Assembly (NCBI GenBank): GCA_046760105.1
Contig: JBHIDJ010000036.1
Location: 1 to 25,762, forward strand
DNA: 25,762 nucleotides
Source: JBHIDJ01 sp046760105
GTDB lineage: Bacteria; Pseudomonadota; Gammaproteobacteria; Acidiferrobacterales; SPGG2
Direction of reading: 5' to 3'
Within the stretch, counting starts at the first letter, position 1, and every line of letters begins with the position of its first letter. A program made the position numbers and the translations under genes. The notes beneath the pieces were generated by a model that was given only the letters and a program-made list of their open reading frames with translations, was not told the DNA's origin and searched no databases. Below, piece by piece: positions 17,117-24,190 of the stretch.

Positions 17117-17614
17117 GTGAGTGCATCTGATGTCATGACATCCAACCATCTATTGGAAGTGGCCAGAACCACGGTGAAGGCGGCGCAATTCTGCTTTCTC
17201 GTGACGGCCGATAAGGATGGTGAGTCTTATGCGCGATTAATGCAGCCGTTCGAGCCCGAGGAAGACCTCACGGTCTGGTTAGGAACGAGCCCGCGGTCCC
17301 GCAAGTTCCACCATATCCGCCACAACACCCGAGTACTGCTCGCGTACCCTGATGGCCACCGAGGTGCTTACGTAACACTGTCGGGCAGTGCGGAAATCGA
17401 GACCGACGTTGAGCTCCGCAAGAAACGTTGGCGCAATGATTTTGCCGCGTTTTGGCCAGATGGCCCTACCGGCGATGACTACCTGCTAATCCGGTTTGTC
17501 CCGTCACGCATCGAGCTTATGAGCGCTGCAGAGGGTATTGCACCGGAGCCTTACGGTCTACGGGCTGCTGTCCTGACGCGCGAGGGCGGAAGCTGGGCGA
17601 TATCTCCAGTATAA
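17117..17614 (+). CDS. Pyridoxamine 5'-phosphate oxidase-like FMN split-barrel protein
   Basis: A 165-residue protein starting at GTG with AAGGAGG 7-8 nt upstream. The split-barrel pattern is that of general stress protein 26-like proteins: CFLVTADKDGESYARLMQPF strand pair, VWLGTSPRSRKFHHI with the Arg/Lys positions that contact flavin phosphate in the family, then VLLAYPD and YVTLSGSAEI, and a tryptophan-containing C-terminal segment (KKRWRNDFAAFWPDGP). It probably binds FMN or F420 and acts in the cytoplasm; the substrate is unknown. It lies 54 bp after the enolase-like gene and may be in the same transcript. It is not PdxH itself, which is longer. Confidence 0.82.
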   Translation: MSASDVMTSNHLLEVARTTVKAAQFCFLVTADKDGESYARLMQPFEPEEDLTVWLGTSPRSRKFHHIRHNTRVLLAYPDGHRGAYVTLSGSAEIETDVELRKKRWRNDFAAFWPDGPTGDDYLLIRFVPSRIELMSAAEGIAPEPYGLRAAVLTREGGSWAISPV

Positions 17615-17670
17615 GTGTCGCCTCACGACCGCTCGTGTTGGCCACACGGCCCAACAAGCTGGCGCGACAC
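17615..17670. terminator. Nested inverted repeat between convergent genes
   Basis: GTGTCGC (17615-17621) pairs with GCGACAC (17664-17670), enclosing TGTTGGCC (17636-17643) and GGCCCAACA (17648-17656), which pair with one bulge. It starts directly after the split-barrel stop and lies just before the end of the convergent hydrolase gene. It may be a bidirectional transcription end; there is no T tract. Confidence 0.4.
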
Positions 17671-17678
17671 CGGGAGCA

Positions 17679-18452
17679 TTAAAGGTACTTTTTCAAGAAC
17701 GCGAGGGTCCGCGTCCAGGCCAGTTGGGCGGCTTGCGCGTTGTACCTTGCGCCGGTCTCATTGGCAAACGCGTGGTCGGCGTTCGGATAGATATAAATCT
17801 CGTGATCACCACTCAAGGTTTTCAGCTTCGCCTGAAATTCTTTCACGTTGTCGACCTTTATTGCGCGATCTTTTTCGCCAAAGTGGCCTAGTATAGTTGC
17901 ACGCATTTTGCTCAAGTCATCCTTCGGATTAAAACGTCCGTAGTAAATTATGGAGCTTTTTACACCCAAATCGTTCTTGGCCATTTGATAGGACCAACCG
18001 CCACCGAAACACCAGCCGACGGAACCCAAGCGGTTCGTTATCACCATATTGGGTCTGCTTTTGAGATAATCGACGGCATGACGAAGATTGGCGAAAGCCG
18101 CGTTCATGTTCCGTCTCACTGAAGTCGCGAGCTCTTTCGCTTTATCTCGTGTGGTCGCGACTTCGCCGTTGTAAAGATCAACCGCCAGCGCCACGTAGCC
18201 CTGCTCGGCAAAACGCCGTGCATTATCCCGAATGTTATCGTTTAACCCCCACCATTCGTGGATCAGGATCAATGCTGGGTGGGTTTTGCCATCAGCCGGT
18301 CTGGCCAGGAAACCTTTTACGTTCCCATCGGGGCTGTACGCGACCGTCTCAGTAACTACTTGGGCAGCCTGCCCAGAAAGCGTGTAAAGAAGCGTACTCA
18401 CAGCTAGTATTGACGAGAAGGCTCGAAGCATCGATTTCGGAAGAGTCCTCAT
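17679..18452 (-). CDS. Dienelactone hydrolase family protein, secreted
   Basis: A 257-residue alpha/beta hydrolase with an N-terminal signal peptide (cleavage after SGQAA, about residue 30), so it is periplasmic, unlike classical cytoplasmic ClcD-type enzymes. The family triad is visible: nucleophile C148 in GWCFGGG, D195 in FGEKDRAI and H227 in NADHAFAN, plus E66 of IHEWWGLND, which arms the cysteine in the family. Length is near the usual figure once the leader is removed. GGAGG precedes the ATG. It stands alone, separated by about 280 bp from the histidine kinase. The natural substrate cannot be read from the sequence. Confidence 0.86.
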   Translation of the reverse strand: MRTLPKSMLRAFSSILAVSTLLYTLSGQAAQVVTETVAYSPDGNVKGFLARPADGKTHPALILIHEWWGLNDNIRDNARRFAEQGYVALAVDLYNGEVATTRDKAKELATSVRRNMNAAFANLRHAVDYLKSRPNMVITNRLGSVGWCFGGGWSYQMAKNDLGVKSSIIYYGRFNPKDDLSKMRATILGHFGEKDRAIKVDNVKEFQAKLKTLSGDHEIYIYPNADHAFANETGARYNAQAAQLAWTRTLAFLKKYL

Positions 18453-18731
18453 TCCAATATCCTCCCTAAGGCACTAGTAACGGTTATTTTGTCATGACAT
18501 TTAAGATATGTCACAGGGGTAGGCGAACCTGTGTTACGTCGATCATCGTGTTGCGGGTGACGCGCTCTGCTAACTCTTCCTCGCTCTCGGCGGATGCGTC
18601 TCTAGAAACGACAACAGTCGTAGGAATGCGCGGCAGAATCTATGAAGCCGGTTACGCGAGATTTTTCTCTGGTGATTACTCAGTGAAAACGCGAATTTAA
18701 AGGACTGGCACGTACGCCGCACACTGCTGTT
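18453..18731. other. Intergenic region with palindrome; possible decayed coding fragment
   Basis: The 279 bp between the hydrolase and the histidine kinase hold TGTCATGACA (18490-18499), a perfect 10-bp palindrome, overlapping TGACAT-N7-ATGTCA (18495-18513). Either could be an operator for the hydrolase. A minus-strand open stretch (18511-18639) has protein-like composition but no start codon, and ends inside this repeat. Confidence 0.35.
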
Positions 18732-20000
18732 TCAAGAGCCTGCCGGGCGTCCGGTGCGCAGTTCCACTTCAAAACACGTGCCGCCACCCTTGCGCGGTAC
18801 GCAGCGCACCTCACCACCGTGGTGACGGGCGATCTGACGCACGAGTGCGAGGCCGAGACCGATACCACCGTCGCTCAACTCACGCACGTCGGCCGGACGG
18901 TAAAAGGGCTCGAAGATGCGCTCCCGCTCCGCTTCGTGCACGCCCGGTCCGCGGTCGGCGACCACTAGCTTTACGGCTGATTCATTCAAGCGCTCCAATG
19001 TTGCGTCGATGGGGGTGCCCCGGCCGTGGCGGCGCGCATTTTCAAACAAGTTTCTGACTAGCCGGCGAAGCATGCGGCCATCGCCTTTAACGTTCAGCGG
19101 GACGCCGCCGACGTTGGCATCCACGCGCGCGCCTTCCTCCGCCAGCACCGCGAGTAGATCGACATCGTCAGAGTGCTCGAGCTCGTCGATCGCTTCCAGT
19201 CGGCTTGCGAGCAGGAGTTCATCGATGAGTTGGTCGAATTCAGCGATGTCCCGGGCGACGCTATCGCGTAGCTCGGGTCGTTCTTCGGCGGCGAGCAGCT
19301 CGATGGCCATCCGGATGCGGGTGAGCGGCGTGCGCAGTTCGTGGGAAGCGCTTGCCAACATCATCTGTTTAGCGTTCACAAGGCGCTCGATGCGCGTGGC
19401 GGCACGGTTGAAGCTCTGTGCGAGGTCGGCGACTTCGTCGCTACCTTCCACCTCGACACGGGCCGTGAGATCGCCGGCTCCAAGCTCGTCCACCCGCGCC
19501 TGCAGGCGTTCGAGCCGGCGGGTGATGCGCCGCACGACGGGATAGGCACCGATGGCGATGGCGATGCCCAGCAGGCCCAAGGTCCACAACAAGTATACGC
19601 GCCGATGATGATGGCGCACGGTCAGCCAGCGGCCGTCGGGAAGGCGCAAGGCGAACGTGGGTCCTTTACGGCCGCCTCGTACCCAGCCGCTTTGTGTCCG
19701 CTTGACGTCCACCGCCGTAAGCGGCTCGCCAGCGGCTGCCAATAGTGTACCGTTCGCATCGGCAACCGCGAGGTCCGCACCGAACTGTTCGGCAAGCCGG
19801 TCGAGTGCGGATTGCAGCTCGGCGACCGGCCGATCCGGACGCGGTAACATTTCGCTGAGCAGGGCAGCGGCCCCTTCGAATACGCGCTGATGTTCTTCAT
19901 CCTGGGGCAGCAGGAACCAGGCAATAGCGGCGAGCACGCCGAACAAAACGATAATGCCGACAAAGGCGAGATAGATTTGCAGATAGAGTTTGTGCATCAC
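18732..20000 (-). CDS. Sensor histidine kinase (HAMP-HisKA-HATPase_c)
   Basis: A 422-residue sensor: membrane helix 1 (about 9-31), short periplasmic sensor (about 32-135), helix 2 (about 136-156), HAMP (about 157-210), HisKA with phospho-acceptor H220 (ASHELRTPLTRIRMA), and a HATPase_c domain with NLFENARRHGRG (N box), DRGPGV (G1 box), FEPFYRP (F box) and GGIGLGLALV (G2 box). It phosphorylates the response regulator encoded immediately upstream; start and stop overlap as ATGA. The periplasmic domain is of CpxA/RstB-like size. With a Spy/CpxP-like gene in the same minus-strand run, sensing of envelope stress is the likeliest role. Confidence 0.92.
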   Translation of the reverse strand: MMHKLYLQIYLAFVGIIVLFGVLAAIAWFLLPQDEEHQRVFEGAAALLSEMLPRPDRPVAELQSALDRLAEQFGADLAVADANGTLLAAAGEPLTAVDVKRTQSGWVRGGRKGPTFALRLPDGRWLTVRHHHRRVYLLWTLGLLGIAIAIGAYPVVRRITRRLERLQARVDELGAGDLTARVEVEGSDEVADLAQSFNRAATRIERLVNAKQMMLASASHELRTPLTRIRMAIELLAAEERPELRDSVARDIAEFDQLIDELLLASRLEAIDELEHSDDVDLLAVLAEEGARVDANVGGVPLNVKGDGRMLRRLVRNLFENARRHGRGTPIDATLERLNESAVKLVVADRGPGVHEAERERIFEPFYRPADVRELSDGGIGLGLALVRQIARHHGGEVRCVPRKGGGTCFEVELRTGRPAGS

Positions 20001-20704
20001 GCCCCCCGGTCCTCGTCCTGGCTCTTGGCGAACACGTAGCCTGCGCCGCGTACCGTGATGATCCGGCGTGGGTGTTTCGGGTCGTCCTCGATCGCGGCGC
20101 GGATGCGCGAGATGTGCACGTCGACGCTGCGGTCGAACGCTTCCAGGTCCTCACCACGCACGCGATCCATGAGTGCCTCGCGCGACATGACACGGCCGAC
20201 ATTGGCGGCGAACGCGCACAACAGCTCGAACTGATAACTGGTTAGCGGCCGTGGTTCACCCTCCACGCGCACGACGCGCGCGTCCCGATCGATCTCGAGC
20301 CGGCCAAAACGCAGAGTTGTGGTGCGCCCTGAGGCGGGCGTACCGCGGCGACGCAGGATCGCACGAAGTCGCGCGAGGAGCTCGCGGGGATTGAAGGGTT
20401 TGGGCAGATAGTCGTCGGCGCCAAGCTCGAGTCCGACGATGCGATCCGTCTCATCGCCGCGCGCCGTAAGCATCAAAATGGGAACATCGAACTCGGCGCG
20501 AACGCGACGGCATACTTCGAAGCCGTCGAGATCCGGGAGCATCACATCGAGGATAAGCGCATCGAAGGGTTGCTGGCGCAAGAGCCTGAGGCCCTCAGTG
20601 GCGTTGGGGCGGGCCGTCACGTCAAGGCCGCGCGCGTCCAGGTACTCGGCCACCATTGCGGAGAGATCTTCATCATCTTCGATCATCAGGATCCGCTCAG
20701 CCAC
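19997..20704 (-). CDS. OmpR/PhoB-family response regulator
   Basis: A 235-residue regulator: receiver domain (about 3-118) with acidic pocket E9-D10-D11, phospho-acceptor D53 (LILDVMLPDLDG), Thr of MLTARG and Lys of PKPFNPRE; winged-helix DNA-binding domain (about 135-230) with LTSYQFELLCAFAANVGRV and the VDVHISRIRAAI recognition helix region followed by IITVRGAGYVF. I chose GTG 20704 because AGGGG lies 8 nt before it and the receiver begins there; an upstream in-frame start at 20752 would add 16 residues with no family likeness. It is the partner of the overlapping histidine kinase, and is a candidate to bind the box at 22024-22038. Confidence 0.92.
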   Translation of the reverse strand: MAERILMIEDDEDLSAMVAEYLDARGLDVTARPNATEGLRLLRQQPFDALILDVMLPDLDGFEVCRRVRAEFDVPILMLTARGDETDRIVGLELGADDYLPKPFNPRELLARLRAILRRRGTPASGRTTTLRFGRLEIDRDARVVRVEGEPRPLTSYQFELLCAFAANVGRVMSREALMDRVRGEDLEAFDRSVDVHISRIRAAIEDDPKHPRRIITVRGAGYVFAKSQDEDRGA

Positions 20705-20825
20705 GTAGTTCGCCCCTAGTAAAGTCAATGGCCGGTGCGCGCGAGCGCACACAGCTTCATTCTACTCGCTCGCCGCCGTTTTGGGTCGCGAGGGCACCTC
20801 TTGTGGCGCGTCTGTATGGCTCGAT

Positions 20826-21296
20826 TCATATCCAGCGACGAACTCTGGTCTTATACACGAGATACTCCTCTCCAAACTTGCGCTCGAGGTACGCTTCTTC
20901 GGGTCTTACGACACCGAACTCGATCACGAGCACGACTGGAATAAACAGCAGAAATATCCAAAGCGAGTTTATGACTGAAGCAAGCCCAAAATAAAGAAGA
21001 GAAAGCGACAAATAGGACGGATTGCGGCTGATCTTATATGCACCGTCGGTCGCGATCGCCGTCGTAGGCTTGCGAACATCAAGCGTCGTTTTTGCTCGAC
21101 CCAGCGCACGCACAGCTGATATCGCCAGGGGAATAGAAGCAAGTATTAGCGCTCCACCGACCCATTTCTCCAGACTTTGCGGAAGCAAGTGAATCGGCAC
21201 AACGAGATGGATCAATAATCCGACAGCGAAACCGGTTAGAAATACCAGCGGCGGTATGGCGATTACATCTGCTTTGTCGGGAGCGGGGCTTTGCAC
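20826..21296 (-). CDS. Isoprenylcysteine methyltransferase (ICMT)/PEMT-like membrane protein
   Basis: A 156-residue integral membrane protein with about four hydrophobic helices (about 14-33, 45-63, 96-112, 114-128). The family signature is present: TDGAYKISRNPSYLSL, where the G.Y...RNP.Y motif binds S-adenosylmethionine, and a C-terminal EEAYLERKFGEEYLVYKTRVRRWI tail with the E..L...FG..Y..Y...V.R.. pattern. Bacterial members are common and their substrates mostly unknown. It lies between the Spy-like gene and the two-component pair on the same strand, about 120 bp from each, and may belong to the same stress regulon. Confidence 0.85.
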   Translation of the reverse strand: MQSPAPDKADVIAIPPLVFLTGFAVGLLIHLVVPIHLLPQSLEKWVGGALILASIPLAISAVRALGRAKTTLDVRKPTTAIATDGAYKISRNPSYLSLSLLYFGLASVINSLWIFLLFIPVVLVIEFGVVRPEEAYLERKFGEEYLVYKTRVRRWI

Positions 21297-21338
21297 CGGA
21301 ATTCTCCTAGGAAGAGACGTAGATTACGGAACAGAAGA

Positions 21339-21385
21339 GGGCTTTCGAATTGCCAAAACACAAAGCCCAAACAATTCGAAGCCCC
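21339..21385 (-). terminator. Rho-independent terminator-like hairpin after the Spy-like gene
   Basis: CAATTCGAAGCCC (21372-21384) and GGGCTTTCGAATTG (21339-21352) form a 13-bp stem with one bulge and a 19-nt loop. Read on the minus strand it is followed by CTCTTCTGTT, moderately T-rich. It lies about 25 nt past the Spy-like stop and would make downstream expression of the methyltransferase depend on read-through or a separate promoter. Confidence 0.55.
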
Positions 21386-21408
21386 CGGGGATTGAGTTTG
21401 CTGCGACC

Positions 21409-21930
21409 TCAGTGGCGATAGCGTTCGGCTAGCGCGATCAGCTCCGTACGCTGCTCCGGCGTCAAGACCTCGGCTGCATCGGCAATGGCCTGTACCACAC
21501 GGCTCGATACTGCATCGGCCCGTTGTAGTCCGGTGCTACGGATCTGCTCAAGCGCCGCGCGGTCGATGATAGGCTGGCCAAAGACATCGCGAAAGGCCTG
21601 ATGGCTAGTCCGATGTTCCGCGATAGCCGGTTGCAGGTCATTGAACGCATCCCTGACGATCATTTTCACCTGCTCGCGCTGCGCTTCGCTCGCATCGACG
21701 CGGCTCAAGGTCCAGTCAATCGCGAACTCGGCCCGCTCCATGGCGACGGCAGGGTCATGCATACCGTGGCGGAAGTGCCCACCGTGGTTGAGGGAGTAAG
21801 CGCTAATAGTGATCAAGAGAATACCGCTCAGCAAACCACCGACTAGCAGGCCGGTGAAAAACCCGTGGCGCGAGCGCCGCGTTTCCCTGTGCTTCGTGCG
21901 TTCCGATTTAACAGTGTCTTGGTTGCTCAT
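21409..21930 (-). CDS. Spy/CpxP-like periplasmic protein
   Basis: A 173-residue protein with a charged N-terminus, one membrane segment (about 24-47; signal anchor, no obvious cleavage) and a helical periplasmic part. A His-rich patch HGGHFRHGMHD (about 49-59) follows the anchor. Helices with an LTPEQRTEL motif near the C-terminus (one copy of the LTxxQ signature of CpxP/Spy/CnrX proteins) support the family; the upstream counterpart reads VDASEAQREQVK. Such proteins act as envelope chaperones or as feedback and metal sensors for CpxA-like kinases. AAAGGAGC lies just before the ATG. The histidine patch suggests metal binding, which is inference. A CpxR-like box lies 94 bp upstream. Confidence 0.8.
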   Translation of the reverse strand: MSNQDTVKSERTKHRETRRSRHGFFTGLLVGGLLSGILLITISAYSLNHGGHFRHGMHDPAVAMERAEFAIDWTLSRVDASEAQREQVKMIVRDAFNDLQPAIAEHRTSHQAFRDVFGQPIIDRAALEQIRSTGLQRADAVSSRVVQAIADAAEVLTPEQRTELIALAERYRH

Positions 21931-22023
21931 GGTTTCGCTCCTTTAATTTAATTGCCGATATCGTCGCTCAGCTGCGACGCACGTAATACTAGGAGCGCCG
22001 GGTTTCTGCCGTTTGTCGCGAAT

Positions 22024-22038
22024 GTAAAGTTTTGTTAA
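22024..22038 (+). promoter_or_regulatory. CpxR-like binding box
   Basis: GTAAA-GTTTT-GTTAA matches the CpxR consensus GTAAA-N5-GTAAA at 9 of 10 defined positions. It lies 94 bp upstream of the Spy/CpxP-like start, read from the opposite strand, and the OmpR-family regulator encoded in the same gene run is the likely binder. Confidence 0.5.
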
Positions 22039-22216
22039 GCGACGAAGAGTAGAATGTCACCCGTGACAGGTTTCAAGTTCAAACGTGAAGGGAGGTGCTA
22101 GTGCCCCGTGAATCATCACGGACATGCTCGTGGCGCAGAGAGCCGGGCCTGTCGCTGGATGGATGTCCGTGATTATGATCGGCAAGTTCTGCTGATTCGT
22201 TCAAAGCTTGTTAGCT

Positions 22217-22256
22217 TTGCATTGTTGTTTGGCTAGGTATATATACATAGCCAAAC
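22217..22256 (+). promoter_or_regulatory. Promoter with overlapping 30-bp palindrome (upstream copy)
   Basis: TTGCAT (22217-22222), 17 bp, TATATA (22240-22245). The -10 is the centre of a 30-bp palindrome at 22227-22256 (half site GTTTGGCTAGGTATA) with a single mismatched pair. It shares the core GGTATATATAC with the second copy at 22349-22378. Its target may be the AbiEi-like gene through a longer leader. Confidence 0.55.
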
Positions 22257-22338
22257 GGCCAATTGTTGGAGCGAGAGTGTGTTATTCATATGAATATCAG
22301 TATCCACAGCCTCAAGGTAAGACGATGAGACACGAGTG

Positions 22339-22378
22339 TTGACATAGGACTTGAGAAGGTATATATACCTTCTCAAGT
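22339..22378 (+). promoter_or_regulatory. AbiEi promoter overlapped by a perfect 30-bp palindrome
   Basis: TTGACA (22339-22344), 17 bp, TATATA (22362-22367) is close to the sigma70 consensus. The palindrome at 22349-22378 (half site ACTTGAGAAGGTATA) is perfect over all 30 bp and covers spacer, -10 and start site. The ATG at 22381 lies only about 7 nt after the expected start of transcription. AbiEi proteins are known to autoregulate through inverted repeats, so this is the likely operator. Confidence 0.75.
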
Positions 22379-22380
22379 GC

Positions 22381-23253
22381 ATGCCTACGCGTCTCCAAAT
22401 TGCTCTACCCGACATTCGCGCTCTGTTCGACCAAAACGAGCAAGTAGTCTACCGCGAGTCCGACATCGCGCACCTCCTCGCTGCAGAAAAACGGGGGTGG
22501 AGGCTAGCCAAAAACACCACGGCACAATCCTTCATAAAGGACCTACTCCATAAGACAAAACTCAAAAAAATCGAACTCACGTCAAACGGGTACAGCAAAA
22601 TAACACGCTATGTTTGGCGCATGGCGACACCCTATCAAATAGGGCTCTCCCTTAAAACTGATTCTTACCTGTCTCATGGTACCGCCGTATTTCTACATGG
22701 GCTGAATGATCAAATACCGAAGACTATATACGTGAACAAAGAACAGAGTCCTAAACCTGTTTCGTCCGCCCCTCTTACTCAAGAGAGTATCAAAAGGGCC
22801 TTTGCTAACCGGCAAAGAACATCCCGATATATTTTTTCATACGACGAACACCGTTACGTATTACTCAGTGGAAAGCACACCGAACGTCTGGAAGTTGCCG
22901 AAGTTACAGGTCCTTCTGGAGAGCTCCTTGACGCGACAAAGATAGAGCGGACTCTTGTCGACATTACCGTCCGCCCAAGTTACGCAGGTGGAGTCTATCA
23001 GGTACTCGCGGCCTATGAGGGTGCAAAGGACCGAGTCTCGATTAATACTCTCATCGCAGTCCTAAGACAGCTCGACTACAAATACCCTTATCATCAAGCA
23101 ATCGGTTTTTACATGAAAAGAGCAGGCTACAGTAGGGATAAAATCGCTCGTCTAAGAAAATTTGGGCTTAGATTTGACTTTTACCTCGATTACAGTATGT
23201 CAAACGTGGCTTATGATGAAGAGTGGAGATTATTCTACCCAAAGGGGCTTTAG
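22381..23253 (+). CDS. AbiEi-like antitoxin (type IV toxin-antitoxin)
   Basis: A 290-residue protein with an N-terminal helical, winged-helix-like region (about 18-75: YRESDIAHLLAAEKRGWRLA then FIKDLLHKTKLKKIEL) and the AbiEi C-terminal-type body: YQIGLSLKTDSYLSHGTAVF, then IYVNKEQ, a HRYVLLSGK strand, and ATKIERTLVDITVRPSYAGGV, the conserved ERTLVDI..P.YAGG segment. I chose ATG 22381; the frame extends to a TTG at 22351, but that lies inside the promoter palindrome. No Shine-Dalgarno is present, consistent with a near-leaderless mRNA. Base composition is AT-rich compared with flanking genes. The last 24 bp overlap the 3' end of the convergent toxin gene. AbiEi neutralises AbiEii without binding it directly and represses its own promoter. 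Confidence 0.85.
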   Translation: MPTRLQIALPDIRALFDQNEQVVYRESDIAHLLAAEKRGWRLAKNTTAQSFIKDLLHKTKLKKIELTSNGYSKITRYVWRMATPYQIGLSLKTDSYLSHGTAVFLHGLNDQIPKTIYVNKEQSPKPVSSAPLTQESIKRAFANRQRTSRYIFSYDEHRYVLLSGKHTERLEVAEVTGPSGELLDATKIERTLVDITVRPSYAGGVYQVLAAYEGAKDRVSINTLIAVLRQLDYKYPYHQAIGFYMKRAGYSRDKIARLRKFGLRFDFYLDYSMSNVAYDEEWRLFYPKGL

Positions 23254-24081
23254 AGTCTCGATCTTCTGCACAATAGAATCAAAGTAAAAATCGAATCCTT
23301 TATCCTCCTCAGAAATCGAATCTCGCACGGCGGGCCACTCAGCAGCGTGAAAATCTCGCGTCTCTGATATCTTTCCTAACAGATAGAGCGGAACTTTCTT
23401 TGCTTGAAACATGCTTCTTATAAGTTCTAAGTTTTCTGGTTCAGATAAGTCAAGGTGTTCGGCTTCGATAATGCAATGAATATCGTAAAAATCTCTTGCG
23501 CGCGCTACTTTGTGAATTGTTGGTGTGTATTCAGGCATTTGCTGGCAAATTGCCCGCAACTTCTCAACTCCAATCATGAGAGGTGTATACACATAACAGG
23601 AGAAATACTCAACCTCGGCCTCAGTTTTCCCCTCGCAATATTCATACTTACTAATTTGTATTTTGAATTTTCGTGATCCAGTATGGGCGCCATCGACCGA
23701 AACAGATTGGCGTCTCATGTCTTCGAGCTTTCCTTTGACCTTCTCATATTTATCCCTCTCTATGAGCTTAAATTCTACAGTGTATCCACCCCAGGTTGGA
23801 TCGTCTGTCAACTCGCTCGGCTTAGGTTCCATTCTCTCATCGAAAACCATGTAACCGTTAGCACTCAATCGACCCTGTAGTGCTTTAAACAATCTCGTTC
23901 TTGCGCCTTCAAGATTCTTAAAGTCACGACTCATCGAAAAATCGATGTCTAGCGACGCACGAGATCCGATGCCGTGAATCAAGTTGAGAGCGTTACCCCC
24001 TTTGAAAACCAGTGTTTCAAACAGGAAGTCATCCGAAACGACCGCGCTTACAATAAGCCGGCGTATTGTTGCGAGATCCAT
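23230..24081 (-). CDS. AbiEii/AbiGii-family nucleotidyltransferase toxin
   Basis: A 283-residue protein of the MNT-like nucleotidyltransferase fold. Motif I is VFKGGNALNLIHG (residues 25-37, with G28, G29, N30), followed by RASLDIDFS carrying the catalytic pair D45 and D47. A conserved lysine segment (VEKLRAICQQMPEY) and the family's ARDFYDIHCI motif lie in the second half. Family toxins transfer nucleotides to tRNA or other targets and arrest growth. The ATG at 24081 opens with MDLATIRRLIVSAVVSDD, typical of the N-terminus. Gene order is unusual: it faces its presumed antitoxin and overlaps it by 24 bp, whereas AbiE genes normally form a co-directional operon. AT-rich composition supports joint acquisition with the antitoxin. 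Confidence 0.86.
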   Translation of the reverse strand: MDLATIRRLIVSAVVSDDFLFETLVFKGGNALNLIHGIGSRASLDIDFSMSRDFKNLEGARTRLFKALQGRLSANGYMVFDERMEPKPSELTDDPTWGGYTVEFKLIERDKYEKVKGKLEDMRRQSVSVDGAHTGSRKFKIQISKYEYCEGKTEAEVEYFSCYVYTPLMIGVEKLRAICQQMPEYTPTIHKVARARDFYDIHCIIEAEHLDLSEPENLELIRSMFQAKKVPLYLLGKISETRDFHAAEWPAVRDSISEEDKGFDFYFDSIVQKIETLKPLWVE

Positions 24082-24096
24082 CGGTCAAACTTTTCT

Positions 24097-24179
24097 GTGC
24101 TAAAGATAGCAGGTGTTGAGTGCTTCTTATTACTCGCTGGTTGACACTTGCAGCTTCAAATCATGCGCTATCTTTGCAC
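24097..24179. repeat. Spaced inverted repeat upstream of the toxin gene
   Basis: GTGCTAAAGATAGC (24097-24110) and GCTATCTTTGCAC (24167-24179) pair over 13 bp with one bulged base and a 56-nt loop. The left arm is 15 bp before the toxin ATG on the minus strand; the right arm is 11 bp beyond the hutH stop. It could be a paired operator or a long stem-loop; no consensus toxin promoter is visible between the arms. Confidence 0.5.
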
Positions 24180-24190
24180 TCTATGCTGTC

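Larger units (their letters stand above)
21931..22380. other. Long intergenic region rich in palindromes
   Basis: These 450 bp between the divergent Spy-like and AbiEi-like genes hold no convincing gene. In order: CGTCGC-N6-GCGACG hairpin (21962-21979) in the Spy-like leader; a CpxR-like box (22024-22038); TGTCAC-CC-GTGACA (22055-22068); CCGTGA-ATCA-TCACGG (22106-22121); an 11-bp inverted repeat with a 37-nt loop (22115-22125 with 22163-22173); and two 30-bp palindromes over promoters (22227-22256, 22349-22378). An ATG at 22290 opens only 12 codons without a ribosome binding site. Confidence 0.6.

Noticed and set aside
18500..18515. Second CRP-like box using the TCACA at 18511
   Set aside because: The other half site matches only 3 of 5 positions.
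18494..18700. 68-codon plus-strand open frame between the hydrolase and the histidine kinase
   Set aside because: No ribosome binding site, Ser/Arg-rich, begins inside a palindrome; the minus strand is more protein-like.
22041..22226. Insertion-sequence end or integron attC site suggested by the inverted repeats
   Set aside because: No transposase, no flanking target duplication, and the GTTRRRY/RYYYAAC core pair is not present.
22290..22328. 12-codon frame between the two palindromes, possible leader peptide
   Set aside because: No ribosome binding site at a useful distance and no run of regulatory codons.
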